The position numbers and the translations under genes are program-made. Shown one piece after another: positions 12,101 through 21,125 of a DNA stretch of 64,000 nucleotides (position 1 is the first letter of the stretch; each line of letters starts with the position of its first letter). The stretch comes from Tolypothrix bouteillei VB521301 (lineage in GTDB: Bacteria > Cyanobacteriota > Cyanobacteriia > Cyanobacteriales > Nostocaceae), in the NCBI RefSeq assembly GCF_000760695.4, contig NZ_JHEG04000001.1, positions 519,795 through 583,794 on the forward strand. Reading direction: 5' to 3'. The notes under the pieces were generated by a model. It worked only from the letters and a program-made list of their open reading frames with translations. It made no database searches and had not been told where the DNA came from.

Positions 12101-14085
12101 TTTTGGTTAAGCAACACCAACAAGAAATACAAACTACCGCTATCAAAGATTGGCTCTACGAAATAGAGTGGCAGCAGATGCCGCAGCAGACGGTGCAACA
12201 GAACACCCAAAGACAGGCACCAGGAACCTGGGTGGTTTTTGCCGATGCTAGCGGTGTCGGACAAGCACTGGGAGAACTTTTACAACAGCACGGACAGAGT
12301 TGTATTCTAGTTTACAATGGAAAAGCCTATCAAAACTTAAAACCGGGAATTTGGAGCATCAACCCCACCAGCCCTAAGGACTTTGAGCGTCTGTTTCAAG
12401 AGGTTTTAAGGGCTGAATTGCCACCGTTAAAGGGAATAGTCCATCTGTGGAGTTTAGAAGCAATGCCACCAAATGCCCTGACTATCCCAACTCTTGAGTC
12501 GGCTCAAAACCTTGGTTGCCTTAACGTATTGCATCTGGTGCAAACCCTGAGCCAGTACAATGAGTTAGCTTCATGCCAATTGTGGTTGGTGACTCGGGGA
12601 GCGATACCAGTCAAAGGCGATGTTACCTTGGCCGTTGCTCAAGCTCCATTATGGGGACTGGGTAAAGTTATTGCCCTGGAATATCCCGAACTCTGGGGCG
12701 GAATGTTTGATTTAGCACCGGAATCCACTGGTGATGAAGCAACACAACTGTTAGCAGAAATTGAGAATTCTCTTGGTGAAGACCATATCGCCTTTCGCGA
12801 GCGCAAACGGTATGTTCCTCGGTTAATACTTAAAGAAATATCAAAATTCAAACAAGTGGAGCTTTCCTCAGATAGCACTTACCTAATTACCGGGGGTTTG
12901 GGTGCTTTGGGACTGAGAGTAGCTCGTTGGATGGTGTCTCAGGGGGCGAGACAGTTGGTTTTGGTTGGACGAAGTGCGGCTTCAGATGCAGTGCAATCAA
13001 CCCTCAGGCAACTCGAACAACTTGGAGCCAAGGTTTTCGTTGCTCAAGCAGATGTGTCTGATGAAGCGGATGTGGTGAAACTGCTTGCAACAATGAACGC
13101 ATCCATGCCACCTCTCCGAGGAATTGTTCATGCTGCGGGGGTTTCTGGTTACAAACCCATCAAAGATATGGATTCGGATACCTTTGAATCAGTGGTGCGT
13201 CCTAAAGTGTTGGGGACATGGATACTGCATCAACTGACGCAGGACATGAAATTGGACTTTTTCGTCAACTTCTCCTCCATTGCATCAGTGTGGGGTTCCA
13301 AGGGACAGGCGCACTACGCAGCGGCAAACCACTTCCTTGATGTGTTGGCCCATCACCGTCAAGGACTCGGATTGCCTGGATTAACTGTGAATTGGGGTCC
13401 TTGGGCTGATGGTGGTATGGTCGTAGAGGAATTCCAGAGGTGGATGTCTCGAATGGGTGTAAGCGGCTTGCAGCCGGAGAATGCGATCGCTGCTTTGGAA
13501 TACCTAATGGCAGAGGGGTCTGTTCAGACAACGGTGGCTAATATCGATTGGAGTTTGTTCAAAGAGGTATATGAAGCCAGGGGAAAACGCCCACTCCTAG
13601 AACTGCTTGCAGGACAATCGCAGAAAGGGCAACAGCAGCCGTCAGTGCGACATTCCGATATCTTACCGCGATTGTTGCAAGCTCAAAGTGACGAGCGCTT
13701 GCATCTGTTGGTAGTTTATTTACAAGAGCAAATAACTAAAGTGTTGGGGTTTGACGAATCGTTAGTTTTAAATCCGCACCAAAGCTTGCTGGAATTAGGT
13801 CTTGATTCTTTAATGGCTGTTCAACTCAAAAATGCGATCGCAACCGACCTTGAGGTGAATGCTCCTGTAGAAAAAATCATTGATGGCTCCAGCATTATGC
13901 AACTGGCAGAACTATTACTGCAGGAATTAGCCATAGCAAACACAACACCGCCAGCACCCCCTTCTTCCTTAGAAAATGAATTAGAACTTATTAAACTACC
14001 AATAGAAGATGGTTCTACCTCCTTTGCATCTCTTGCATCAGCAACTAAATTAAGCCAGGACAATTGGATAGAGGGGGAATTATGA
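9196..14085 (+). CDS. Type I polyketide synthase, KS-AT-KR-ACP
   Basis: Second extension module of 1629 aa. An N-terminal helical segment of about 40 residues ([17 protein letters not shown]) precedes the KS and fits a docking coiled coil to the upstream PKS. The KS has DTACSSS (about 208) and ETHGTGT. The AT has GHSVGEY (about 656) and [10 protein letters not shown] (about 757), malonyl type. The KR has GGLGALG (about 1232) and no LDD, but has Trp eight residues before the catalytic Tyr ([11 protein letters not shown], Tyr about 1374). That is the A-type pattern, opposite stereochemistry to the first PKS. The ACP has GLDSL (about 1536). The acidic C-terminal tail ends in IEGEL and the stop overlaps the next start as ATGA, fitting transfer to the TubC docking domain of the next NRPS. 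The AT and parts of the KR are nearly identical in DNA to those of the first PKS. Confidence 0.95.
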   Translation: MSQLPSDTSQLSALQQSLFVVQKLKSKLTEIENAKTEPIAIIGMSCRFPGGANDPERFWQLLHEGADTISEVPAQRWNINDYYDPNPDALGKMYTRTAGFLNEVDQFDPLFFGISPREAVSLDPQQRLLLEVSWEALENAAQPSNQLSSSQTGIFVGIGQNDYAQLQIKLGDPTRIDAYTGTGNGFCFASGRLSYVLGLQGPNMAIDTACSSSLVAVHLACQSLRAGECNLALAGGVQLILSPETTIFLSKARALSPDGRCKTFDAAADGFGRGEGCGVVVLKRLSDAIANKDNILAVIRGSAINHDGPSSGLTVPNGLAQQKLILKALENAKVEPSQVSYVETHGTGTALGDPIEVESLGAIFGKGRQDNPLIIGSVKTNIGHLEPAAGVAGLMKVVLSFQHNEIPPHPHFKQPNPYINWDELPVVVPTSSIPWFSGEKRRLAGVSSFGMGGTNAHIVLEEPPILETVRAEVERPVHLLTLSAKTEVALKQLALRYNNYLAVNPSADIGDICYTANAGRTHFPHRLSVVASSGAQLREKLANFSAGQTTAEVFQGQSNSLPKIAFLFTGQGSQYVGMGRQLYETAPVFRAAIDRCDEILRSYLEKPLLSVLYPEPGQTSPINQTAYTQPALFAIEYALVQLWQSWGIHPDAVMGHSVGEYVAATVAGVLSLEDGLKLIANRSRLMQTLPPGGEMVAVFSDEAYISKFIDIYTRKVSFAAFNGDSNTVISGDTQAIQAICADLQAAGISTKKLQTSHAFHSPLMEPILAEFREVAEQVTYGAPQLTIISNLTGERLTPQEISSDYWCLHLRCPVQFGKSLKALHAEGYEVFVEIGPKPTLLGMGRNCLPDKIGAWLPSLRPGQEDWRVLLQSLGELYVRGAEVDWSGFDRGYERRRVMLPTYPFQRQRYWVQKAESEHQQTELSSQQTIQTSIVNLLQQGNIAQLTKQLETAGKFSQEQMKILPQMLEVLVKQHQQEIQTTAIKDWLYEIEWQQMPQQTVQQNTQRQAPGTWVVFADASGVGQALGELLQQHGQSCILVYNGKAYQNLKPGIWSINPTSPKDFERLFQEVLRAELPPLKGIVHLWSLEAMPPNALTIPTLESAQNLGCLNVLHLVQTLSQYNELASCQLWLVTRGAIPVKGDVTLAVAQAPLWGLGKVIALEYPELWGGMFDLAPESTGDEATQLLAEIENSLGEDHIAFRERKRYVPRLILKEISKFKQVELSSDSTYLITGGLGALGLRVARWMVSQGARQLVLVGRSAASDAVQSTLRQLEQLGAKVFVAQADVSDEADVVKLLATMNASMPPLRGIVHAAGVSGYKPIKDMDSDTFESVVRPKVLGTWILHQLTQDMKLDFFVNFSSIASVWGSKGQAHYAAANHFLDVLAHHRQGLGLPGLTVNWGPWADGGMVVEEFQRWMSRMGVSGLQPENAIAALEYLMAEGSVQTTVANIDWSLFKEVYEARGKRPLLELLAGQSQKGQQQPSVRHSDILPRLLQAQSDERLHLLVVYLQEQITKVLGFDESLVLNPHQSLLELGLDSLMAVQLKNAIATDLEVNAPVEKIIDGSSIMQLAELLLQELAIANTTPPAPPSSLENELELIKLPIEDGSTSFASLASATKLSQDNWIEGEL

Positions 14086-17000
14086 ATTTAGTTGAGTTTT
14101 TACAAGAGCTTTCGGCAAAGAATGTAGAATTGTGGGTCGATGGTGGTAAACTGCGCTATCGAGGTCCTCAAGATGTATTAACCCCAGAATTATTAAACGA
14201 TATTAAGCGTTTTAAGGAAAAAATTATACTGCTGCTGCAAAAGGGCACCGAAACTGCTCAAACCATTAGCCTGCGCCCTATGGAACGGAACGGGCATATA
14301 CCGCTGTCCTTTGCCCAACAGCGTATGTGGTTTCTACAGCAGTTAGATGTGAATACTAGCTTTTACAACCTTCCTGCGGCTATGCGTTTTGTAGGGACCC
14401 TCGATGTCACTGCTCTAGAATACAGTTTCAATTACATCATCAGCCGTCACGAAACCCTACGTACTAACTTTATTCAGGTAAACGGGCAACCCTTTCAAGT
14501 CATCCACCCCAGACTTTCCTTGAAACTCACTGTTGTGGATTTGCGATCGGAAAGCGAACGAGAAAGCTATTGCCAGCAACTAGCCGTAGAAGAAACCCAA
14601 CGCCCATTTGACTTGGCAACTGACCCATTGGTGCGGGCTAGTTTGTTCAAGCTGACAGAGACAGAACACATTTTGCTACTGGTTATCCATCACATAGTAT
14701 CAGATGGTTGGTCAATGGGCGTACTTATCCGTGAGATAGCAGCAGCCTATCAAGCTGTATGCAGTCAAAAGCCAATTGCACTACCAAAGTTGTCGGTTCA
14801 ATATGCTGATTTTGCTATATGGCAGCAGCAGTGGTTGCAGCGGGAGGAACTGGCAAAGCAGCTAGCATACTGGAAGGAAAAACTGGCGGGTGCGACTGCT
14901 TTATTGGAACTGCCCACCGACCGACCGCGACCTGCGATTCAAACTTACCGGGGGAAAACCGAGAAATTTGCGCTTACAAAAGAACTGAGATCGGCGTTAG
15001 CGGTACTGAGTCAGCAACAGGGTGTGACGCTGTTCATGATGTTACTGGCAGCGTTTCAAACTTTACTCTATCGCTACAGCAACCAGACTGATATCTGCGT
15101 TGGCACACCCATTGGCAACCGCAATGGTAAAGAAATCGAGGGGTTAATTGGGTTATTCCTCAACACTTTAGTGCTGCGGAGCGATTTGTCTGCTAACCCA
15201 AGTTTTAGCGATTTACTGTCACAAGTGCGTCAAGTTGCACTTGACGCCTACGCCCATCAAGACCTGCCCTTTGAGCAGTTGGTGGAACAATTGCAGCCAG
15301 AGCGTTCTTTAAGTTATGCACCACTTTTCCAAGTGATGTTTGTGCTTCTCGTTGCGCCAACGTCACAGTTGCAACTTCCAGGCTTAACGCTGTCTCCGTT
15401 TCCCATCGAAAGCTTGACAGCCAAGTTTGATTTGACTTTATCACTAGAGAACACAGGCACTGGATTGATTGGTTATCTGGAATACAATACTGACCTGTTT
15501 GACGCAGCTACCATTGCGCGGATGGTAGAGCACTATCAAACTCTACTTGAGGCGGTGGTTGCTAATCCCCATCAGAAGATATCAGAACTCCCACTGCTTA
15601 CTGCCAAAGAAAAACACCAGATACTGGTGGAGTGGAACGATACTCAACTAGACTACCCCAAACAATTGTGTTTGCACTCTTTGTTTGAGCAACAAGTTGA
15701 AAAAACACCAGACGCTGTAGCCGTGGTGTTTGAAAATGAACAACTCACCTACACTCAGTTAAACGCCAAAGCTAACCAACTCGCACATCACCTACTCCAG
15801 TTGGGTGTCGGACCGGAAGTGTTGGTCGCCATTTGTGTCGAACGCTCAATCGAGATGTTAGTAGGACTGGTGGCAATTCTTAAAGCCGGTGGGGCCTATG
15901 TCCCCCTCGACCCCATTTACCCACCAGAGCGATTGGCGTACATCCTGGAAGACTCGGGTGCCAAAGTACTGCTCGCTCAGCAGGCGGTAGCAGAGCTTCT
16001 GCCAGAGACACACGGGCATGTTGTCTACTTAGACACAGATTGGCCAATTCACCAAAGTTCATCCAACCCCAACACTCATGTTTGCGCCGATAATTTAGCG
16101 TATGCCATCTACACCAGTGGCTCCACCGGACGACCTAAAGGAGTGCAAATTCCCCACAGGGCGGTAGTGAACTTTTTAAACTCAATGTCGGCTCAACCGG
16201 GGATAGGGTCAGAAGATGTACTGGTAGCGGTGACGACCATTACCTTTGATATTGCAGCGTTGGAGTTGTTCCTACCATTGAGTAGGGGCGCATGGGTCGT
16301 CCTCACCCGCGATTTGATTGCCGATGGCGGTCAAAGCACTGCGGCTTTGGGAACATCCAGCGCTACAGTTATGCAAGGCACTCCAGCCACTTGGCGAGCC
16401 CTCATGCAAGCAGGCTTCCTTGGCAATCCTCAATTGAAAATCCTTTGTGGTGGTGAAGCTCTCGATCGCGAACTCGCAGCACAATTGCTCGAGCGTGCCG
16501 ATAGCTTGTGGAATATGTACGGTCCAACGGAGACCACCATTTGGTCAGCCGTTTCTCAGGTGCAGCCCGATTCTGGCGCGGTGTCCATCGGCAGAGCGAT
16601 CGCCAACACCCAATTCTACATCCTCGATGTCAATTTACAACCAGTACCAGTGGGTGTGGCTGGGGAATTGCACATTGGCGGTGATGGCTTGGCGCGGGGC
16701 TATCTCAGCCGCCCTGAATTGACAGCCGAAAAGTTCATTCCCAACCCCTTTAGCAAAAAGCCCGGTGAAAGGCTCTACAAAACTGGAGATTTAGTTCGCT
16801 ACCTAAAAGATGGTAATATTGAGTATATCGGACGTATTGACCATCAGGTGAAAGTGCGCGGTTTCCGCATTGAATTAGCCGAAATTGAAGCACTCCTGAG
16901 CCAGCACCCAACTGTACAACATACCGTTGTCATAGCTAAAGACATTGCAGGGGACAAGCGCTTGGTTGCTTACTTAGTACCCCAGGCTCAGACAACACCA

Positions 17001-17513
17001 GCCCTTAGTGAGTTGCGCTCCTTCCTCAAACAGCAACTGCCCGAGTACATGGTGCCGTCTTATTTTATGGTGCTCGATGCCTTTCCGCTCACACCCAATG
17101 GCAAAGTTGACCGTAAAGCCCTGCCTACCCCCGACCAAACCCGAATAGAGGCCCAAGCATACGTTGCACCGCGAAACGAGGTGGAGCGAATTCTCAGCCA
17201 TGTCTGGCAAGAGGTGCTGAATCTCGAAAGAGTCGGTGTAAACGACAACTTCTTTGAACTCGGCGGTCATTCACTTCTGGTCGTTCAAGTCCATAGCAAA
17301 CTCAATCAAAAGTTACTTGGAAACATTAACAAAGAAATCTCAGTAGTTGACTTATTTAAATATCCAACTATAAGTACCTTGGCGCAATATCTCCGACAGG
17401 AGCAAAATGGGGCAACACCTGCAAGGCAGAAAATCAATGACCGCGCCAGCAAGCAAATAGAAGCTCTGAAACGACAACCACTGATGAAACAAAGGAAGAA
17501 GAACAATGGATAA
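14082..17513 (+). CDS. NRPS module TubC-C-A-PCP, predicted glycine
   Basis: Adds one amino acid to the polyketide. I chose ATG 14082, not the in-frame ATG 14064, because it forms an ATGA overlap with the PKS stop, has GGGGG before it, and aligns with the sister docking domains. Residues 1-60 are a TubC-type docking domain (LWVDGGKLRYRG). C domain 72-500 has canonical HHIVSDG (about 203). A domain about 520-1015 has YTSGSTGRPK (about 676) and MYGPTETT. By-eye specificity residues are D-I-L-Q-L-G-M-I-W, matching cyanobacterial glycine A domains. The PCP has ELGGHSLL (about 1062). The basic C-terminus KQRKKNNG is shared with the next NRPS, where it precedes a PKS; here it precedes only a 51-codon PKS remnant. 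Confidence 0.93.
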   Translation: MNLVEFLQELSAKNVELWVDGGKLRYRGPQDVLTPELLNDIKRFKEKIILLLQKGTETAQTISLRPMERNGHIPLSFAQQRMWFLQQLDVNTSFYNLPAAMRFVGTLDVTALEYSFNYIISRHETLRTNFIQVNGQPFQVIHPRLSLKLTVVDLRSESERESYCQQLAVEETQRPFDLATDPLVRASLFKLTETEHILLLVIHHIVSDGWSMGVLIREIAAAYQAVCSQKPIALPKLSVQYADFAIWQQQWLQREELAKQLAYWKEKLAGATALLELPTDRPRPAIQTYRGKTEKFALTKELRSALAVLSQQQGVTLFMMLLAAFQTLLYRYSNQTDICVGTPIGNRNGKEIEGLIGLFLNTLVLRSDLSANPSFSDLLSQVRQVALDAYAHQDLPFEQLVEQLQPERSLSYAPLFQVMFVLLVAPTSQLQLPGLTLSPFPIESLTAKFDLTLSLENTGTGLIGYLEYNTDLFDAATIARMVEHYQTLLEAVVANPHQKISELPLLTAKEKHQILVEWNDTQLDYPKQLCLHSLFEQQVEKTPDAVAVVFENEQLTYTQLNAKANQLAHHLLQLGVGPEVLVAICVERSIEMLVGLVAILKAGGAYVPLDPIYPPERLAYILEDSGAKVLLAQQAVAELLPETHGHVVYLDTDWPIHQSSSNPNTHVCADNLAYAIYTSGSTGRPKGVQIPHRAVVNFLNSMSAQPGIGSEDVLVAVTTITFDIAALELFLPLSRGAWVVLTRDLIADGGQSTAALGTSSATVMQGTPATWRALMQAGFLGNPQLKILCGGEALDRELAAQLLERADSLWNMYGPTETTIWSAVSQVQPDSGAVSIGRAIANTQFYILDVNLQPVPVGVAGELHIGGDGLARGYLSRPELTAEKFIPNPFSKKPGERLYKTGDLVRYLKDGNIEYIGRIDHQVKVRGFRIELAEIEALLSQHPTVQHTVVIAKDIAGDKRLVAYLVPQAQTTPALSELRSFLKQQLPEYMVPSYFMVLDAFPLTPNGKVDRKALPTPDQTRIEAQAYVAPRNEVERILSHVWQEVLNLERVGVNDNFFELGGHSLLVVQVHSKLNQKLLGNINKEISVVDLFKYPTISTLAQYLRQEQNGATPARQKINDRASKQIEALKRQPLMKQRKKNNG

Positions 17514-17661
17514 CCAGGAAACCAATGATGAAATGGAAGTGCTCGCCAGCATTGCTGGTCGTTTTCCAGGAGCCAAAAACGTTGATGAGTTTTGGCAGAA
17601 TCTGCGCGACGGTGTTGAGTTCATTTCATCAGTCGGTGAACAAGAGGAGATACAGCTATGA
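17506..17661 (+). pseudogene. 51-codon in-frame remnant of a deleted PKS gene (KS N-terminus fused to PKS C-terminal tail)
   Basis: ATG 17506 overlaps the end of the preceding NRPS by 8 nt, exactly as the PKS at 21118 overlaps its own upstream NRPS. The peptide starts MDNQETNDEM and contains AGRFPGAKNV and EFWQNLRDGVE, matching the first 42 or so residues of that PKS. After codon 43 it jumps to GEQEEIQL and stops, matching the last residues of the same PKS (NREEIEL). The stop again overlaps the next start as ATGA, and the next gene begins MKTIEEFL in both places. A 6-nt gap relative to the PKS keeps the frame. The simplest reading is tandem duplication of an NRPS+PKS pair followed by an in-frame internal deletion of one PKS. 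It could still be translated as a micro-protein carrying both docking ends. Confidence 0.85.
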
Positions 17662-20600
17662 AAACTATTGAGGAGTTTTTGTCTGACCTCTGCACATTAG
17701 ATGTAAAGCTGTGGGTGGATGGCGACCGTCTGCGGTGTAGCGCCCCTGAGGGAATACTCACACCGTCTCTGCGCCTTCAGTTACAAGAGCGCAAAGTAGA
17801 AATTCTCGCGTTTTTACAAAAAGCTAGTCTGACCTCAAGTTCCGCTCTAGCGACAATTCAGCCCGTTTCGCGATCGCTCAAACTACCACTGTCCTTTGCC
17901 CAACAACGCTTGTGGTTCCTGCAGCAATTAGAGCCTGAGAGTGGCTTTTACAACATTCACGTGCAAGTCCGTTTTCAGGGGAACCTCAATGTCACTGCTC
18001 TAGAATACAGTCTCAATCACATCATCAGCCGCCACGAAGTCCTACGTACCAACTTTGTTGTAGTAGATGGGCAACCGATACAAGTTATTGCTGACAGCAA
18101 GACCATAACCCTGGCAACTGTAGACTTGCAACACTTAGAGCCAACACAGCGAGAAAGCACCTGCCGCCAATTAATCCTTGAAGAAGCCGCACAACCTTTT
18201 GACTTGACAACTGACTCACTGGTGCGGGCGAGTTTGTTCAAGCTGACAGAGACAGAACACGTTCTGCTACTGATGATGCACCATATGGTTTCAGATTGGT
18301 GGTCAATGGGGGTATTGGTAAACGAGTTAGCAGCAATCTATCAAGCTGCGTATAACAATGTACCCATCGCCCTACCAAAGTTGCCGATTCAGTATGCTGA
18401 CTTTGCTGTTTGGCAGCGACAGTGGTTGCAGGGAGAGGAACTGACAAAGCAGGTGGGATACTGGAAGGAAAAACTCGCAGGTGCTCCCGCTTTGTTGGAA
18501 ATGCCCACCGATAGACCGCGACCCGCTATTCAAACATATAAGGGGGCGACTGAGAAATTTAAACTTTCTCAAGAGTTATGTGAAGCGCTAACTGCCCTAA
18601 GTCAGCGACAGGGCGTGACACTGTTCATGACGCTTTTAGCAGCATTTCAAATATTGCTGTATCGCTATAGCGGTCAGACTGACATTTGTGTGGGTACACC
18701 AATAGCTAACCGCAATCGTGCCGAAACAGAGGGGTTATTCGGGTTATTCCTCAACACTCTAGTGCTGCGGGGCAATTTGTCTGGCAATCCCAGTTTTGTT
18801 GATTTCCTCTTGCAAGTGCGCTCAGTTGCCCTTGGTGCTTACGCCCATCAAGACCTGCCCTTTGAGCAGTTGGTGGAACAATTGCAGCCAGAGCGTTCTT
18901 TAAGCCACACACCACTTTTCCAAGTGATGTTTGTGCTCCACAATACACCAATGCAAGTGTTGCAACTTCCCAACTTAACGCTCTCGCCATTGGAACTTGA
19001 AAGCTCAACTGCCAAGTTTGATTTGAACCTCACCTTAAAGAACACTGCCCAAGGATTCAGTGAAAATACAGATGTTGGATTGAGCGGCTTTCTTGATTAC
19101 AACACTGACTTGTTTGATGCTACTACCATTGCGCGGATGGCAGAGCACTATCTAACTCTACTCGAGGCGGTGGTTGCTAATCCCCATCAGAAGATATCAG
19201 AACTCCCACTGCTAAGCGATCGCGAACAACGCCAGATACTAGTGGAGTGGAACGATACTCAAGCAAACTACCCCAAACAATTGTGTTTGCATCAGTTGTT
19301 TGAACAACAAGTTGAAAAAACACCAGACGCTGTGGCAGTGGTGTTTGAAAATGAACAACTCACCTACACTCAGTTAAACGCCAAAGCCAATCAACTCGCA
19401 CATCACCTACTCCAGTTGGGTGTCGGACCGGAAGTGTTGGTCGCCATTTGTGTCGAACGCTCAATCGAGATGTTAGTGGGACTGTTGGCAATTCTCAAAG
19501 CCGGTGGGGCCTATGTCCCCCTCGACCCCATTTACCCACCAGAGCGATTGGCCTATATTTTGGAAAACTCAGGTGCCAAAGTACTGCTGAGTCAGCAGAC
19601 GGTAGCAAATCTTCTGCCTGAGATACACGGCCATATTGTCTACTTAGACAAAGATTTGCCGATTCACCAAAGTTCATCCAACCCCAACACTCATGTTTGC
19701 GCCGATAATTTAGCGTATGCCATTTACACCAGTGGCTCCACCGGACGACCCAAAGGAGTGCAAATTCCTCACCGGGCGGTGGTGAATTTCTTAAACTCAA
19801 TGTCGGCTCAACCGGGGATAGTATCAGAAGATGTACTGGTAGCAGTGACGACCATTACCTTTGATATTGCGGCGTTGGAGTTGTTCTTACCATTGAGCAG
19901 GGGCGCACGCCTCGTTCTCACCCGCGATTTGATTGCTGATGGCGGTCAAAGCACTGCTGCCTTGGGAACATCCAGCGCTACAGTTATGCAAGGCACTCCA
20001 GCCACTTGGCGAGCCCTCATGCAAGCAGGTTTTGTGGGCAATCCCCAATTGAAAATCCTTTGTGGCGGTGAAGCTCTCGATCGCGAACTCGCAGCACAAT
20101 TGCTCGAGCGTGCAGATAGTTTGTGGAATATGTACGGTCCAACGGAGACCACCATTTGGTCAGCGGTGTCTCAGGTGCAACCTGATTCTGGCGCGGTGTC
20201 CATCGGCAGAGCGATCGCCAACACCCAATTCTACATCCTGGATGCCAATTTACAACCAGTGCCAGTGGGTGTGGCTGGGGAATTGCACATTGGTGGTGAT
20301 GGCTTGGCGCGGGGCTACCTCAGCCGCCCTGAGTTGACAGCCGAAAAGTTCATTCCCAACCCCTTTGGTGATGCGAGTTCTCGCTTGTACAAAACCGGAG
20401 ATTTAGTCCGCTACAAGAGTAATGGTAACATTGAGTACATCGGACGAATTGACCATCAGGTAAAAGTGCGCGGTTTCCGGATTGAATTAGCCGAAATTGA
20501 GGCAATCTTAGGTCAGCACCCAACTGTAGAACAAGCCGTTGTCATAGCTAAAGACATTGCAGGGGACAAGCGCTTAGTTGCTTATCTGCTAGCCCAGAGT

Positions 20601-21125
20601 GAGGCAACACCAGTTGTGAGTGAGCTGCGCTCCTTCCTCAAACAACAACTGCCCGAGTACATGGTGCCATCTTATTTTGTGGTACTTGATGCCTTTCCGC
20701 TCACACCCAATGGCAAAGTTGACCGTAAAGCCCTGCCTACCCCCGACCAAACCCGAATAGAGGCCCAAGCATACGTTGCACCGCGAAACGAAGTGGAACG
20801 AATTCTCACTCATGTCTGGCAAGAGGTGCTGAATCTGGAAAAAGTCGGTGTGAACGACAACTTCTTTGAACTCGGCGGTCATTCACTTCTGGTCGTTCAA
20901 GTTCATAGCAAACTCAATCAAAAATTACTTGGCAACATTAACAAAGAAATTTCGGTAGTTGACTTATTTAAATATCCAACTATAAGTACTTTGGCGCAAT
21001 ATCTCGGACAGGAGCAGAATGGGGCAACACCTGCAAGACAGAAACTCAACGATCGTGCTAGCAAGCAAATAGAAGCTCTGAAACGACAACCACTGATGAA
21101 ACAAAGGAAGAAGAACAATGGATAA
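17658..21125 (+). CDS. NRPS module TubC-C-A-PCP, predicted glycine (near copy of the preceding NRPS)
   Basis: This 1155-aa protein has the same architecture as the preceding NRPS. The TubC-type docking domain (1-60, LWVDGDRLRCSAPEG) is closer to that of the NRPS at 25755 than to that of its neighbour. The C-domain motif reads HHMVSDWW (about 207), with Trp replacing the usual Gly of HHxxxDG. The A domain has YTSGSTGRPK (about 690) and the same Gly-like residues D-I-L-Q-L-G-M-I-W. PCP serine is in ELGGHSLL (about 1074). The C-terminus ends KQRKKNNG and its coding sequence overlaps the next PKS start by 8 nt, so it should pass glycyl intermediates to the KS at 21118. Large stretches of the A domain are almost identical in DNA to the genes at 14082 and 25755. 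Confidence 0.93.
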   Translation: MKTIEEFLSDLCTLDVKLWVDGDRLRCSAPEGILTPSLRLQLQERKVEILAFLQKASLTSSSALATIQPVSRSLKLPLSFAQQRLWFLQQLEPESGFYNIHVQVRFQGNLNVTALEYSLNHIISRHEVLRTNFVVVDGQPIQVIADSKTITLATVDLQHLEPTQRESTCRQLILEEAAQPFDLTTDSLVRASLFKLTETEHVLLLMMHHMVSDWWSMGVLVNELAAIYQAAYNNVPIALPKLPIQYADFAVWQRQWLQGEELTKQVGYWKEKLAGAPALLEMPTDRPRPAIQTYKGATEKFKLSQELCEALTALSQRQGVTLFMTLLAAFQILLYRYSGQTDICVGTPIANRNRAETEGLFGLFLNTLVLRGNLSGNPSFVDFLLQVRSVALGAYAHQDLPFEQLVEQLQPERSLSHTPLFQVMFVLHNTPMQVLQLPNLTLSPLELESSTAKFDLNLTLKNTAQGFSENTDVGLSGFLDYNTDLFDATTIARMAEHYLTLLEAVVANPHQKISELPLLSDREQRQILVEWNDTQANYPKQLCLHQLFEQQVEKTPDAVAVVFENEQLTYTQLNAKANQLAHHLLQLGVGPEVLVAICVERSIEMLVGLLAILKAGGAYVPLDPIYPPERLAYILENSGAKVLLSQQTVANLLPEIHGHIVYLDKDLPIHQSSSNPNTHVCADNLAYAIYTSGSTGRPKGVQIPHRAVVNFLNSMSAQPGIVSEDVLVAVTTITFDIAALELFLPLSRGARLVLTRDLIADGGQSTAALGTSSATVMQGTPATWRALMQAGFVGNPQLKILCGGEALDRELAAQLLERADSLWNMYGPTETTIWSAVSQVQPDSGAVSIGRAIANTQFYILDANLQPVPVGVAGELHIGGDGLARGYLSRPELTAEKFIPNPFGDASSRLYKTGDLVRYKSNGNIEYIGRIDHQVKVRGFRIELAEIEAILGQHPTVEQAVVIAKDIAGDKRLVAYLLAQSEATPVVSELRSFLKQQLPEYMVPSYFVVLDAFPLTPNGKVDRKALPTPDQTRIEAQAYVAPRNEVERILTHVWQEVLNLEKVGVNDNFFELGGHSLLVVQVHSKLNQKLLGNINKEISVVDLFKYPTISTLAQYLGQEQNGATPARQKLNDRASKQIEALKRQPLMKQRKKNNG

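Noticed and set aside
14064..14081. Upstream in-frame ATG as start of the first NRPS
   Set aside because: The extra MDRGGI has no counterpart in the other TubC domains. ATG 14082 has a ribosome site and the ATGA overlap seen at the sister junctions.
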